DNA of 64,000 bases from Brachionus koreanus (taxonomy: Eukaryota > Rotifera > Eurotatoria > Ploima > Brachionidae). The notes below the pieces were generated by a model. That model saw only the letters and a program-made list of their open reading frames with translations, had not been told where the DNA came from and did no database searches. This document shows positions 33,620 to 47,300 of the stretch, piece after piece (within the stretch, counting starts at the first letter, position 1; each line of letters opens with the position of its first letter). Location: contig PJRA01000444.1 of NCBI GenBank assembly GCA_016987375.1, positions 210,864 to 274,863 on the forward strand, given 5' to 3'. The position numbers and the translations under genes are program-made.

Positions 33620-36600
33620 TTAAGCATTGGGAGTTAGCTTAATATATCTTTTAAATCTATTTTGATTGCTACCATGTGGCAAGTCGTACCATGCTGACTT
33701 GTAGTAAATTTTCTTAGCTATTTTAAGCTTTAAGTCATCATTTTTGATAAGTAAATTTTTTAGAGAACTTCTCGGTCCATTGAGTGAATATTTTTCGTTA
33801 TTTGATTCAATGCTCATTGAAGTGGGACACTTGGTCACAGGTCTTGTTGGAAAAGTTTTGGCCCGTTGAGGCAGCAGACTAACTGGAGGCATTTTGGCAT
33901 GATCAAATGTTTTCTGACGCTTTAAATTCTCTTTTTTATTCTCTTCACCTTTATGTGACAATTGCTGACTTAAATCAAGCTCAGACTCGTTTTCTTTCAT
34001 CACTCTGCTTTTACTAATAAATTCAATAACTGAATTTTTTTTTATCCATTCATCTAGGCCATTACTACTAGTTGAATTGACTGAGACAATTTTTCTACTC
34101 CGACTAACGGGCGTTTTTCTTGCATTTGATTGACGAGACAATTTTTGATTACTTAGCATACTAAGTGTTTCTCTGGACATACTGGTTGCAGCTGGAGTAG
34201 TCGCCTTTGGGTTTTGTTGATGCGCCATGGCAGCTAGAATTTCATTTAGCCGGTTTTTGATTATCTTACAGTCATCATGGTCAGCGCCAAGCAGTAGAGT
34301 TTTCAAGTCAAGTGAGCGTCTGAGACACTCCAGCGCTTCTTTTTTGGATAGAATTGGCTCAAAAGTGGCCAGTAAGCCGCCCAAGTCAAACAATATTTCC
34401 GCAATTGTATTCTGGTCATCGTTGGAGCCGGTTTTCTTGTACTGATGAGACGTTTGATCGGTTGATGGCTGATTTTGTAACAATTGAGATTCAGTTGAAG
34501 AGCGTGAAGTAAAAAATGATGAATTGGAGAACAAATTGACTGATTTTTGTATGTCAACACTGTTAATCATAGACTGCTTTTCTTTCTCCCGTATGTAAAG
34601 AGCTTTGCGTAAATAGAGCTCGGCTCTTCGCGGGTTATAGCTAGAAAAAAAAATCTTGAAAAAAAAAAAACTAACTTTTAATTAATTTTAATTTAAATAC
34701 TATTCCATTTCTTGCAGAGAAAAAAAACAACCATAATAATGGTAAATTTTGGATGTGTTTGGATGAAGTTTGCCATACCATTTTATCGATAGATCTAGTG
34801 CGTCGTGAAAATATCTGTTTGCTTGGAGGAAATTCATTTGCTGCACCCTTAATCAAATAATTAAATAATTTTTATTTATTTTTTCTTAATTAAAATAAAA
34901 ATTTAAAAAATAAAAAATGTTTCTTTCTGCACGCCAATTTTGAGCTTCAAAATAAATTCATTTGAATCTAATAGTCGATTCAAATGTTCAGAAATATTGT
35001 TTTAATTTGAGCCTTGAAGCTTGGTCAACTGTTTTAATGTTATTATGCTAATATTTGTAAAAACATCATAGAAATAATTAAATATGAGGAAAACGATCAT
35101 CAAGGAGATCTTTATTCACTAATTTAGTTAGTTTATTAAGTTTATTCAATAAATATAGATGACATAATTGATGACATACACCTTTGTTTACTGTACTATG
35201 TTTGTGAATTACCTTATTTATTTTTTTTAAATTGAATTAAATGGTTAAATGAATAAGAAAAAAAATGGTATTATGATTTTTAATAAAATAGACTAATTGG
35301 TCTAAAATCTCTAGGGTCTTTTGGAAGCTCAACTTTTGGAATTGAAATCACGTTTGCTTGTTTCCATTGTGTTGACACAAAATAGATGTTGGGTTATAAA
35401 CCTTTTTTTTATGTCTTATTCTGATCTGCTATGATCTGGTGGCTCATGGCTATTACACAAATTATAAATGATATCAATTTTAAATAATAGCTTTATTAAT
35501 TTAAAATTTAATTTCAATCCTTTTTCAAAAGTCAAAGTCGGTGTTGTAGTTATTTAGAGAACTGCAACAGTTGAACACAAAAAATATGCAAAATTGATAA
35601 TTAATATTTTGATGCGAAACAAATAAATTTTAAATAAAATTTAATTTTTCAAATAAAATCAAAACATTTAAATAATAATAGTAGCTGAAAAAAAAAAACA
35701 AAAAAATAATAATCAGTCCGTGTTGAATTTAGTTATCCATGTCTATACATATGCAAAGTAGCGTTTCATTTTTTTTAAGTTCAATTTTATTTCTACTTTT
35801 CTTTTCATTCTCTTTATCTTTTATTATATAAAATAAAGATTGATTTTATTAAGGTATTAATTGTTTAAATTTGAAAATTTTAAATTTAAATGTCCTGGCC
35901 TGAAACACTGTCGAATGCTGAACTATAAAAAAGAACTAATTCAGAGCCATTAAGTCAATGCATTAAGAACCAGAGATTTGGATTACATTGGCTTGTACAT
36001 TTACTTAGAATGAAAGAAAAAAGGACGACACATACAAGGGGAACGTAAGGTAGGAAGACCAGCAATAAAAGAGGTCAACAATCACGAAAGAGCTCGTTTA
36101 AATGGAAATAAGATGGGGAGAAGCAAGCCTGAAGACAAAAGATCGACTTGAGTGGAAACAAAAAGTAATTACCCTATGCTCCACAAGGAGTGAATAAACA
36201 AGAAGGAAAATTTAAATTTAATATTTTCAAAGAAAAAGAAATAGTTCTAAAAACTGTTTCTCTTCAAATTTTTGATAAAATTTCTTTGAATGAAACAAAA
36301 ATAAATGTTCTTCTTTTTTAGTCATCTTAACTATACAATTTTATTTTTCTTTTTTACTACTTGTGGAATATCTTTTAATTTCATTATAACTAATTTTATT
36401 TACTGAAGAGCTTTGGTGCTGACGATCCATTTCAACCGTCAACTTCCCACTTAATATACTTTATTTTCCTCTAGGAGGATTCGAATCAGAGTTATTTAAA
36501 AGCCACCAGTCTTAAATCAAGTCAAAGAAATGACAGCTTTAGATGACTTTTCCTCAAATTTCATTTTTTAAATTTGATCAAAAAATCTTAAATGCACAAT

Positions 36601-39600
36601 TAAATTTTTAGAAATTACAATCATTTTTCAACTGTTCCAAAATTTGAAAGCTTTGAAATACTAAAAAAATTTAGAAATTTGCGATGAAATTTAATTGCAC
36701 ATTTAAAAATTTTTGATCAAATTTGAAAAATGAAACTTCATCTGCAAGTCGTGACATGACTTTGTTACGACTTTTATACAAGTCTGACCCGAACCAATAC
36801 CACCAAGCACACAACATCCCTTTTATTAAACTGTTCTCTTTTCACTCCTGGTTGAACTGGTTACGATGGATCTAATCTTTAATTTCTTTCAAAATTTTCA
36901 ATTTTTAAATTTTTTTAGAATTAAATAAACAAAAAGTTAGACATAACAATTCAAATTTTAATTTTATTGATAATGTTGGACTATGTGGCAGACTTTTGAA
37001 CAAAAATAGACTTACTCGTAAAGACCTGAGATGAATAAATAGTGAAATTTTGATTCAAATGAACCAGAATCATCAGTGTTCTGATAGACATCGACAATAT
37101 TTGACTTCTGATTTTTGACATACTCCTCGAGACTTTCACGATAAATCAACTTGTTCATGTCACATTTTTCTTGCATTAACTGATCACTTTTTGAAATTGA
37201 TTTGTCAAATCTGAACTTTTTGTCCAATTTAATGATAATATTGGTTAATTGTTCACTATTGTAGCTCTTTGCCTTGGACAATAGAACACCAGCAGCATCT
37301 AAATTGTTAACTTTGAGCAATAGCAAGGCCATATTTGAATGCAGTAGACTGAGCCGGTTGCTTATTTGCAAAAATTGCATTCGAGTCTTAAATTTTCTAT
37401 CCAAGTCGGACACATTGAACACCTCGAACAAGTCCTGCAGTACTTCAATGCATTTTATTATGTACTTAAGCGCAAAGTCAATGCTATTTGCTTGTAAAGA
37501 CATTTTGGCCATTTGTTCTAATAGATGGCTGTACCGAAGCTTCTCGGTATCACTTAATGGATATTTCTGAGAAACAAGAAAAAAAATTTTTTTATTAAAT
37601 TTAAAAAATAATTTTTTTTTTACCTGTGTTACTATATTATTAATAAAATTAAGAACAGAAAAAGCAAAGTTGTCTTGAAAAAATTTGTCATCCAAATATT
37701 TCATTAGGTCGTTGAGAATAAGGCAACGATTAACCAGCAAAAGTGTGCACGAGTCGGAGAACTCGGCACTAGTGTTGTCAACCAAATTATCAACTAAACT
37801 GTCAATACTAGCACTGAGCTCAATCGATTCTTTGTTAAAATAATCTTCATGTTCAGTCTCGGTTCTACTAAAAGCGTCATTTTGGTAATTTTCATATACT
37901 TTAAGCTCAATGTGATTGTCAGTTAGCTCAAAATCGTATTGATCTATGCCTTTGGTCAAATTTTTGATAAGACTAGTGCGCGTTTCTTTTTGACTGTTTA
38001 CCAAACGAATGTAATTGCACAAATCAAACCATTCGTTCGGGTATCTAAGTCTATGTGAATCGAAAATTTGCAATACTTTGTAGCTGGTCAAAAGTTTGTG
38101 AAGATTGCGTATGTCAAACGACATGTACAAATGATAGATTAATTCATGTATGTGTTTGAGCACATTTTGGGATATTTGCTCGCTATTTGCTGCGCTTGTC
38201 GATTCTATTCGACTGCTCAAGTCGAAGTTTGATTTGGTCAAGCGACTTTCAACAATGTCCGATATTAATAGTGAATGAATTTCTTTTTGTTTTTGACTAA
38301 TGTTTTGTTTAAACAGTGCTGGTGTTTCCTCATTTTTTTGGTCTACATTTACACTAAATCCATCTGTAAATAAATAATTTTTAAATGCTCAAATTCTTTT
38401 TGGTCAAATTATAAAAGTATTTTTGTTAACTAATATTAATGAATAAATTCATTTTTTTAATATTTTTTTATAATCTAAAAGAGCATTAGCTCAGAAAATT
38501 TGGTTAAATCTATTAAGAAAAGAATGGGGAAAATTTTTAATACGAAATACGAATTTTCACTTATAAAAGCTTGTATATACCAATTATTCCACACAAAACT
38601 ATTCATTCAGCCAAAAAAAACAAATGTAAGGAAAAAAATGTTGGTTTATCAAAAACCGTACCGTAGGATATCCTTATCTAAAATTTTTAATGAAAGATTC
38701 CGATCTAGCACTCAGATAATTGCATTGATCCCAGCCGGATGTCTTTATTTTTATGAAACATCTCTAAATAAATTGATTAGATGATCTCTTGTTTTTGGGG
38801 TTTAAACTTATAACCCTTTGCACAAGCATTGCCAACACACTAGCATAGCAAAATTAAGAGGTAAGTGTTTCTAGTGTAAAAAAATTTAGGTATTAAGTTT
38901 GTCATGTTTGTCTACCGTTCTAGTTCATTCAGTTCATTATCAAGAGAGTATTCAGTTAGATTTTTTTAATGAAACAAATTTATTTAGAATATTCAGACTT
39001 GATTTTTTTTTCAAATTATAGCAATTGAAAAAAATCATTTACAGTATATTTAATTTTACATTGGTAAAATATATTTTCAATTAATTTTCTATTTTTCTAA
39101 ATTTTTTCTCACTATGAATTATTGATTAAAAAAAATTATTTTAAATTAAATATTAAAGTTAAATTGTGAATAAACAATAAACATACCCAAAAGCAAAGCT
39201 TGAACAGCTTCTTTGAAATAAACATGAGAAAATTGAATAGTGCCACCAAGACCTTCTTGCAAAAAGCTTCCAAATTGCATTCTAAAAGCACTCCAGTGCA
39301 TTTCAGTTATACTCATATGGTCCACAAAGCCAAGACGCTTTAACAGTCTCAAAATGGTCTCTTTATTAATTCCGTTTAGAGACAAAGCTATAAAACAAAG
39401 AGTAGTGCCGACCCATCCGGGATTATCAAGTGACAAAGGTGCACTCTCGTCTACTGACCAATTATTCTTTCTCAAATAGCGTTTTAATATTTTCTCTATT
39501 ATTTCCCTAATAGTGGCCACATCCTCAAAATATGAGTTCATAATATTTACCGAATTGTTAAGCAATGACGATGCTGATGATCTAGATGTAACTATTTCGT

Positions 39601-42600
39601 GTCCTTCGACTAAACTCCCATCCAAACTACCGGCTACACTGTTCAGTCGACTCATGTGAACCGGATGGTTTTTGAATATCTCTTTGTCAAACGAGAACAA
39701 TTCTTGAGCTATTAGTGTTAAAAAAAGCGGATTATTTACATGTTCTGATGTTTTTAATTCGTGAAAAATATTCAAATATTTTTTGTACAAAATGTTTGAG
39801 CTTGTTGCATTTGAAACACCGAGATATTTTCTGAAAAAATTTTCAAAGTCACTACTACTGTCTAATAGGATTAAATGCTGTAGAATACAGTCACTTCGCT
39901 TAGATAATTCACGATAAAATTCGCTAGAATCGCGCATTGTAAATACAAATTTGCAGTCTGGTTCATCGATTTTTTGCGGCAACCATTGACCAATTGGCAA
40001 GCTCATTTTCGCATTCAGTTCACTAAGTCCATCTATGAATATGTTTGCTGGACCTAATTGTAATGCTGCATTAAATTGTTCAATAATTGATTTTTGATCA
40101 AACAACTCCGAGTCCAGACTTGACAGTGAATCTTTTTTTAAATATTTGGCCCTCAGTTTAGATGTAATATTCACTAGAGTGTTTATAAGATGATCTTCAG
40201 GCTCTAGAAAATAGAATAAACAAAACGGGCCAGTCTGATCGGCTAGGCCCGTATTAATCACATATTTTTGATACAAACTAGCCATGAAAGTTGTTTTTCC
40301 ATGACCACGCGGGCCTGATACAACATAAATTTGTTTTTGCTTTCCTACTGGTGCCGGAGTGAACGAACTTGACAAATTTAAATGTCTTAGTTTAAGTATT
40401 TCTAAAAAGTCTTCTTTTTCGTCTTCTAAATCGGCATCAAAACTGTACATGTTAAAATCTTCGACAGTCTCGTGTTTGAATTCTTGAGATGCTTCTAATT
40501 TAAAACTGACACTGGTCAATTGTCTAGGCTTTAGAAACATGTCCACCATTTTGGCCGTATTAACAAAATTATCAGTAAACACGGCATTATTTAGTTTATT
40601 GTACACTAGTGTTTCGGTTTTTAATAAACTTCTTGTTTTTAAAAAGTCTGTGCTTATGCTTAAAAAAACTAATATTTTTTTTTTAATTTTTTTTTGGTTA
40701 AAGTAAATATTCACTTTATCTATAAGAAGATCTTTTAAAATTTTTATTTAATTTTTATTTTTAAATAGAGTTGGAAAAATTTTGAAATTTTGTCATCATT
40801 AATAAAATTTCTCTTGATTAAGTTTTTCAGACTGACCAAATGACCTTTACACATCACAATGGACAATGTATAGTCATCTTAATTTGATTAACAAAGCTAA
40901 CAGACATTACCCATTTGATCCTAATGATTATACATACTGAACTGTAGATCATCACTTCCTAGTACTTAACTTGGGTTAAGGACTACTTTTTAGTACCATT
41001 TGTGGAAAACATATTTTGGGTATGGTAGCTAAAAGTTTAAAGAAGTTGAACATAAACTCATTGAGAATGCTTTACACAGCATCTCATTTAGAATTGGCTT
41101 AGTTATGAAAATGGCTTAAATTTTTCTTGTAATTGAAAGTATAATTAGAGAAAATATAATAAATGTATTATTTGGTAAGAAGTGAAAAATTGTATGCAGC
41201 GATATCATTTTTTAACTAATTGAGTAGCTAATGTTAGGAATAGTTAACCTCATCACATCATTAATTCTATATCAATAAACAATTTAGAAAATAATCTGGA
41301 CAAATGGCTCAGGAAACAGTCAAATTTACTGTCATAGCTTCAAAGAAGCTTTACCCAAAAGGGACCCAGTATGTTTCGTTTCGTTAATAATTAATAAATA
41401 TTCAAACCTTAAGTCTATTTAATTTAAAACCATCATCAATCTAGTTAGCCGTTAGACTCACTATTCGAGTCTACATAGCATAGGATACAAAAGAAAGAAA
41501 AATTGTGGCGTGCTTTACTAATTTAAAAATAAATCGGAAAAATGAAATTATCTGTGGAGAAACTTGTATATAGAATAAATTCATAGGATTTTTTTTTAAA
41601 TTGGAATAATGCAAAAAATTAAAGTCTTAATGTAAATATAATTCAACGAAATGTCTAGAATACCAAAAATTCATATAGGACCAAAGAAGTTTTAAACTTC
41701 ATATAAAATCACATAAAAAATTTAAGATATTTTTTGATTAAGATTATAAAATAACTTTAGACATTACTCAACATTAGTTTACAATATTTCTTTTGAATAA
41801 ATGAACAATTAATAGAACAACCAAGAAGATGATCGCTTAATGATCAAAAAACCAATACTGGCAATCATACTTGTAACGGTATGAAAATAACCGTTACAAC
41901 CATTTAAATTATCCTTAATATTATTTACAATTTATTTAGATTATATCTTAATGACCAATTTAATTCACAATTAATTATACTGTGTATAAATAAGAATCTC
42001 AATTCGTATTCTTATTTATACACAGTAATTAGAGGGCTTTATCAACTTTGTATTTTTTCCTATTTTACAACAATCTTTAAAATAAACGTTTATATAAACA
42101 ATCTCGATCTTTGTCTTTACATATCTCCTCTGAAGTTAATCTAAGGAATCAGGCCAATTTCGTAGACTAGCATACTGGTATTTTTTTCCATATTTATTGT
42201 AACTGGAACTTGGTTTAGTTTAAAGTCAATCAAACTATGAACAACTGCTCACTTTTCAATAAAGATAGAGAGCAAGTTATTGGTGGAGGAGTTGCTATTT
42301 ATGTACGAAATGATATTGAGATTTTTGAGAGTAAAAAATTTGGGCTTTCAGACAGAGGTATAGAATAAATTTAGTGCAGTATACGCATAGGTACATGCCT
42401 GTATATTCATCCCACAAGATTAATGTTAAAGTGAACAAAGCTATTAATTTAAACTTAGTGATATAGATATTGGGAAATTCAAACACAAACAAAATAGAAA
42501 ATCCTATTTTTTGATAAATTTAAATTTACCTAAAAAAAAACTGCCAAAAATTTACCTACATAATTTGTTAATTAATCTAAAATTGAATTTCTTCTTACTT

Positions 42601-43918
42601 TTTTCATAGGAAATCAAATTAATAATCAATCAAAATCTTATTGACCTTTTATTTTTTATGTCTTTTCAAAATAAGAAAAAATATTTTATGTAAAAAAGGT
42701 GAAACAAAGTCTGTTGGTAAAATTATTTCTTGTTAACATAATTAACTATGTTTGTTATTCTTTCATTAACAAGTATTACTATACACTCATTCTTGTTGTT
42801 TTGAATTGAAAAAATGTGCTGGTATCTAAAAGAAATTAACGAGTAGAGAGAAGAACAAGAGTGACTGATGTCAAGACATAAGTCTTAAAAAAAGCATGCT
42901 TGAATGTTTCAGATTTGATAATTTGAAAATTAAAATCAATTGTGAAAAATTGAATTTTTTTTTTCTAAATAATTTAACCAAAAATCCAATAAACAATTGA
43001 AAGAAAAAAATTTAAATTATTTTATTATTATGCAAAGAAAAAATTTATAAACTTATTGTTGAACTCTTGGTCTAATTTTTAAGTTTAGAGGCACAAAAAA
43101 CTAAAGACTTACATAATTGTGTCAGTGTGTGTGTGTTTGATTATTTTTAAAAACATTTTCAAATAATTAAATATTTAAAATTTTAATAGATCTTCTAAAT
43201 TAGCTAAATAAAATAAAACATAATTCATACCTCTTATAATGTCAATAAAATCGTCATAAATTAAATCATTTAACTGCTCTAATGAATTGTAGTATTTTAT
43301 AACAAGTCCTTTTTTGGCCAATTTCATTTTGAGATTTTTAATTTTAGTATCACATAGAGCATTTTCGGCCTCGTGCTTTTTAAGCTCAATCTTTCGCCTC
43401 TCAATAGGCAAGTGTGCGTACATCTCTTCAAAATATTCAAATTGTCTAAAATAAAATCTGTAAAACGAAAGAGCTTTTGTGTCCTCAAGAGCCTGATTGA
43501 CTTGGTGTTCGACAAGACCACTATTGAATGTTTGAGCATTGATAACAGATTCAAAACCTGTTTGGGAAGCGATTAGGTAGTTTTTCTCCAACCAATTCAT
43601 ATCGATTCTGGTGGAAGAATCACTAGACAGGAGGCTTTGTGCTTGCGAATCGGTCAAATTAGGCCCGTACTGGTGGCCAAACAGACCGATAAAAAATGGT
43701 GAACTTTTTCTTATGTTTGTAAGCAGTAGTCTGAGAAGAGTGCCGCTGCGGACAAGGTCACTAGAGTCGGCCCAGTCTATCAGCACCGGATCAAAGTTCA
43801 CATTAAGTCTGATCAGCCGTTCTTTTAGCTTAGGGAATGTAATGTCGCGCAAAAAATTAATCTCGTCCCTGAACTCATCTTGATTACAACAAACATATGG
43901 ATTTATATTCGAAAACAT
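33620..43918 (-). CDS. NACHT and TPR protein of the TTC41/NPHP3 type, six exons
   Basis: Exons (minus strand): 43918-43231, 40668-39187, 38363-37624, 37566-37016, 34847-34701, 34640-33620. All phases agree, giving 1542 residues. The N-terminus (INPYVCCNQDEF...NFLRD...FPKL, then FIGLFGHQYG) matches the DUF4062-type domain of TTC41. A NACHT-like P-loop GPRGHGKTT lies at about 348-356, with a Walker-B-like NIFIDGLSEL. TPR-like helices follow (ALKYIIKCIEVLQDLFEV, then ALDLSIKWYGKLHPNTSKIY and AELYLRKALYIREKEK). The C-terminus is low-complexity and ends in a KSAWYDLPHG block. Such proteins are STAND-type ATPases; related NPHP3 acts at cilia, but the role here is unknown. The second acceptor (ATATTAG/TTTTTTT) is the weakest junction. 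Assignment to TTC41 rather than NPHP3 is from memory of the family. Confidence 0.82.
35270..35395 (-). pseudogene. LINE RT N-terminal fragment
   Basis: The minus strand reads TQWKQANVISIPKVELPKDP and then RDFRPISL, the first conserved RT block of LINEs. It is a short fragment inside the intron 34848-37015. Confidence 0.55.
36005..36200 (+). pseudogene. LINE 3'-end remnant
   Basis: Reads WGEASLKTKDRLEWKQKVIT and then LCSTRSE followed by a stop. This resembles the conserved end of ORF2 in several LINE families. Upstream frames are broken. Confidence 0.45.
37567..37623 (-). other. 57-bp in-frame, stop-free mini-intron
   Basis: Flanked by ACACAG/GTAAAA and TTTCTCAG/AAATAT on the minus strand. 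Its length is a multiple of three and it has no stop, so retention would insert 19 Lys/Phe/Leu-rich residues between TPR helices. Composition and splice sites argue that it is an intron. Confidence 0.7.
38364..39186. other. Intron of the NACHT/TPR gene
   Basis: Holds a 94-codon plus-strand open frame (38500-38784) with no recognisable domain and no start context. It may be repeat-derived but I could not match it to a family. Nothing else is supported. Confidence 0.4.
41978..42027. repeat. Perfect 20-bp inverted repeat with 10-nt loop
   Basis: TACTGTGTATAAATAAGAAT at 41978-41997 is exactly complementary to 42008-42027, with a CTCAATTCGT loop. A shorter inverted pair (GTAACGGT / ACCGTTAC) lies 100 bp upstream at about 41874-41898. 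Confidence 0.85.
42240..42440 (+). pseudogene. LINE endonuclease-domain fragment
   Basis: Reads NKDREQVIGGGVAIYVRNDI, the GGGVAIYV signature of the APE-type endonuclease of LINE ORF2. A degraded stretch with stops follows. No RT follows it. Confidence 0.6.
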
Positions 43919-44070
43919 ATTTGGACATTAAATCAATCAATCAATCAAAAAAGAATTAGAGAGAAAGAGAAAAAATATTAGGATTTAATTTTTTATTAGG
44001 TAAAAATTGAAAATTAAAAAGTAAAAACTCGGTTGTTATGGAGACCATTTTTAATTCAAAAATATTTACA

Positions 44071-44314
44071 CTAGATTGTCGACTTTTCTAATACTGGATT
44101 ATTATTAATTGAATTTGATGCTAGGCTCAAAAATGAACTATTTGCTTGCATGAATAAATTCTATTCAAAAATAAAATTTAATTAAATGTTTTTTTTTTTT
44201 TGTTTTTCAAGCCTACCTGTAAAGAGCTGTTTATTGACAAAGACGATGAGCTGAATGATTGCTCGGCATTAGAAGAACGGTATTTGTTTACACACCAAAT
44301 GGCAGAAGCGAATA
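44071..44314 (-). other. Usherin cytoplasmic-tail exons with PDZ-ligand C-terminus
   Basis: Two small exons (44314-44217 and 44160-44071) are separated by a 56-bp intron, and a 54-bp intron lies upstream. They encode the end of the membrane helix, CVNKYRSSNAEQ, a Ser-rich run and the terminal EKSTI followed by TAG. They would be missed by ORF scanning because each is under 33 codons. Confidence 0.75.
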
Positions 44315-47300
44315 CTTAAAAAGGATTAGAGATCATACATGTGCGCAAGTCTAATATTAAGGTATTACTTGTGAATGTAATTAAGAGGATTGTTAGTATA
44401 AGAAAAATAAACAACAATGTGTTGTTTGATTGGCTGGAGCTAGAACATTCAAATGGGATCGAGACTGGCTGAGCTAAATAAACGTTGTTATTCAAAGAAG
44501 ACTTGAGTCGAATTTGAACACTATTGCTTTCGTTCAACAAACTAGTGCATGCTTCTTCAGTCAAGGCTTGTTTGAATTGTCGCGATTGTCCTGTATACAC
44601 TGGTTTATTGTTCACAATTAACTCAAAGCTTTGAGCTTTTAAGCCATTAGCGTTTGGCTCAAAGTCTTCCCAGTTTATGTCGAACAAAATTGATTTGTTG
44701 TTCAATTTTTGTATATTAACTAACGGAAACTCGGTCTTCAATGATTCTATAATAAAATAATTTTTAATTTGAATAAAAAAAAATAAAAGCACATAAATTA
44801 AAATAAAGGGGGCTTGTCAAATTCATGACCAGATGGTCACATATTTTACTTCAAAAATTCAAATAATTAATTAATTTTATAATTAATTTAAAGTAAATTT
44901 TGTGAACAAAATTTTTCACTCTGAAAATTTTTTTTCTAGTCATGTGATTGATTACAAATATTGAATGTAAATTTTATGAACAATTATGTAATTTAAACTA
45001 TTTCAAATTGAATTGTAAAATTATAATTTAACTTTTTCAAAAATGGAATTTAGTGAACTACAATATAAAGACCCATGTCAATTAGTTCTTTTTTTGATGA
45101 GCTTGGGAATTCTTTTGCCCGAGAAAGAATGCCAACAATGTAGACGAAAATGTTCCTTGAAAAAACGTTCTCAAATAAAGTTTTTTATTAATCTGTATAT
45201 ATGTTAACGGTAAAATAAAATAAAATATATTGTTTTAAAAGCTTTATTAAGATAATTGAACGTTCTGAAGTTCTAAGAATTGAATCTCTATTTATACCTG
45301 TATTCTCGTGTTTATTACACAGGTCTATAATCAAGTCAAAATGTACTTTAGATGCTAAATGCATTTGTCAGCATGTTGAAGCTTCTAGTTTTTGTGATAC
45401 ATGGCTAGCATACCCTTAGTTATCTTTGTGCACCAGTTCATAAGCTGATGATTGAGTGATAATCAGGCTAACATATATAGTCTTTTTAAAAGACGATAAG
45501 AACAATCAGACCCATTTTAAAATAACCCAATCGGTCAACTTTCACAACAAGGCCAAAGCTTATTATCTAGTGACATTAGAGATATTGGAAAAGCGACAAG
45601 AACAATCAAGTAAATTTTGTAAAAATAAACTGCAATGCCAAAATTTTACAGTTATATCAGTTAAATGTCTGTAGTGATGCCATGCTTCTGACAATTTGGG
45701 TCAAGTCAAAAAAATTTTGCATCAAAAAGAAAAAGCAATAGTTTGCTAGTCCTCAAAGTATTAACCATTGTCTTTTAGTCTTAAGCGAGTAGTTCCTCTC
45801 TAGTACCTTCCCTTGCTTCAACTTTGTCTTGGTTAGGAAAGTGCAGTTCTTTAAGAAAATGATCAAAAAGATGACAATCATAAGGAGAAAGATCTGAGCT
45901 ATACACTGGTTTTATTAAACCTTGAAATTCTAATAAAAAAACAGCATCATCACCTTTTTAACAAAGCGTACTCTTTTCAAGGCTAGCTAAGCTAGTTGAG
46001 ATGGTTCCAACTGATATATTCTGTTCTAATATATTTGAAAATGCATTCACTTCTCAAAACTAATTATCTGTCAGAAAAATTGTTCACCTAGTGAAATTTA
46101 AATAATGACAAACGAAAATTTAAAAATTTTCATTTAAAGTTTTTATTTTTTAAATTTTTTTTGAATTAAATAAACATAAAGTTAGACATATATCATTTTG
46201 AAAATTCTTTTTAATTAAACATATAAAATGACTTAGAGTTTTAAAATTACAGACAAAGATGCTCGGAAGATCAGAAATATTCAATCTTTTAAAAAATGCT
46301 AAATTTTATGACTCAACATTATATCAAACACAATTTATACTAAACACTAATAAAATAAATAGTTTTAAAACATTATGTGCTTTTTCATAAATAATTATTT
46401 TGAGACAAAATAGTTAAATTATTAAATTTTTAATTTAAAAGAAAAAAAAAAGCATTTTTTTTTGATATTTGATTTTTATTTTTTCCTTTAATTAAAATCT
46501 TATTAAAACACGTAAAATCAATGATTTTTAACTTTTTTTTTTTAAAATGCCTGAAAAGTTAAATCGAATTTTTATAAAAAAATTTGTAAAAAATTAAAAA
46601 ATGATCAAGAATATTTTTTCAAGTGATCCAAATAGACACACACATGTTTTTTATGAGTTTATTAGCATACATCTTGAGCTAATACTACTTTGCATTTCAG
46701 TTATAACCGATTTATTCTGTATTTTTATCATTTTAAAATGCAAAAAATTATTAATAAAAATTGATTTTCTAATTCTAATTAGTTTAGCTATATGGTGTAT
46801 GTTTTTAAAGTTTTTCCTATTCAACACTTTTATATTTATTGGTTTTAAAATAAAAGTAAAGAAAATAGTCTGTATTTTTTTATTAACATTAAGAAGCTTT
46901 GTAATGCAATACCAGTCAATACTTTTTTACTACTCTTTATTTCATCTATCATTTCTTGATCGAACAAAATATTTCATTAGATTGAATTGTCTAATCAAAA
47001 AACCGAATTTCTTTTTTATTTACTTGACTCTAGTTTCGCTAATTTCTTTCATATTCAATTTTGCGATTAGTTTTAAATTTCAAAGTGAAATAATGGAAAC
47101 AAATGTACAGTATTGTTCGTTCAAGCAGGAATGGGTGTATGGCAAGAATCTTAAATACTTAGTTGTTATTCTATTTGAAGCATTGCCAAGTTTTTTAGCT
47201 ATTTTTGTTTACAATATGTCATTATTTTTTCTTATAAAAATAATTTTGACCAAAAAGCGTCTTTATTCTATCAGTGTGATAAAACACTTTAAACAACTTT

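Larger units (their letters stand above)
40669..43230. other. Large intron of the NACHT/TPR gene
   Basis: About 2.6 kb. It contains a LINE endonuclease fragment (42240-42440, +) and a perfect hairpin (41978-42027). The rest is AT-rich and without coding signal. Confidence 0.5.

Noticed and set aside
37567..37623. The 57-bp stretch as coding sequence
   Set aside because: It has GTAAAA and TTTCTCAG ends and Lys/Phe-rich translation unlike the flanking helices, so an intron is the better reading.
38500..38784. 94-codon frame inside an intron as a nested gene
   Set aside because: No domain, no family resemblance, no good start context; probably repeat-derived.
43919..43990. Trans-splicing acceptor between usherin and the NACHT/TPR gene
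   Set aside because: The stretch before the ATG is pyrimidine-rich but contains no AG close to the start.
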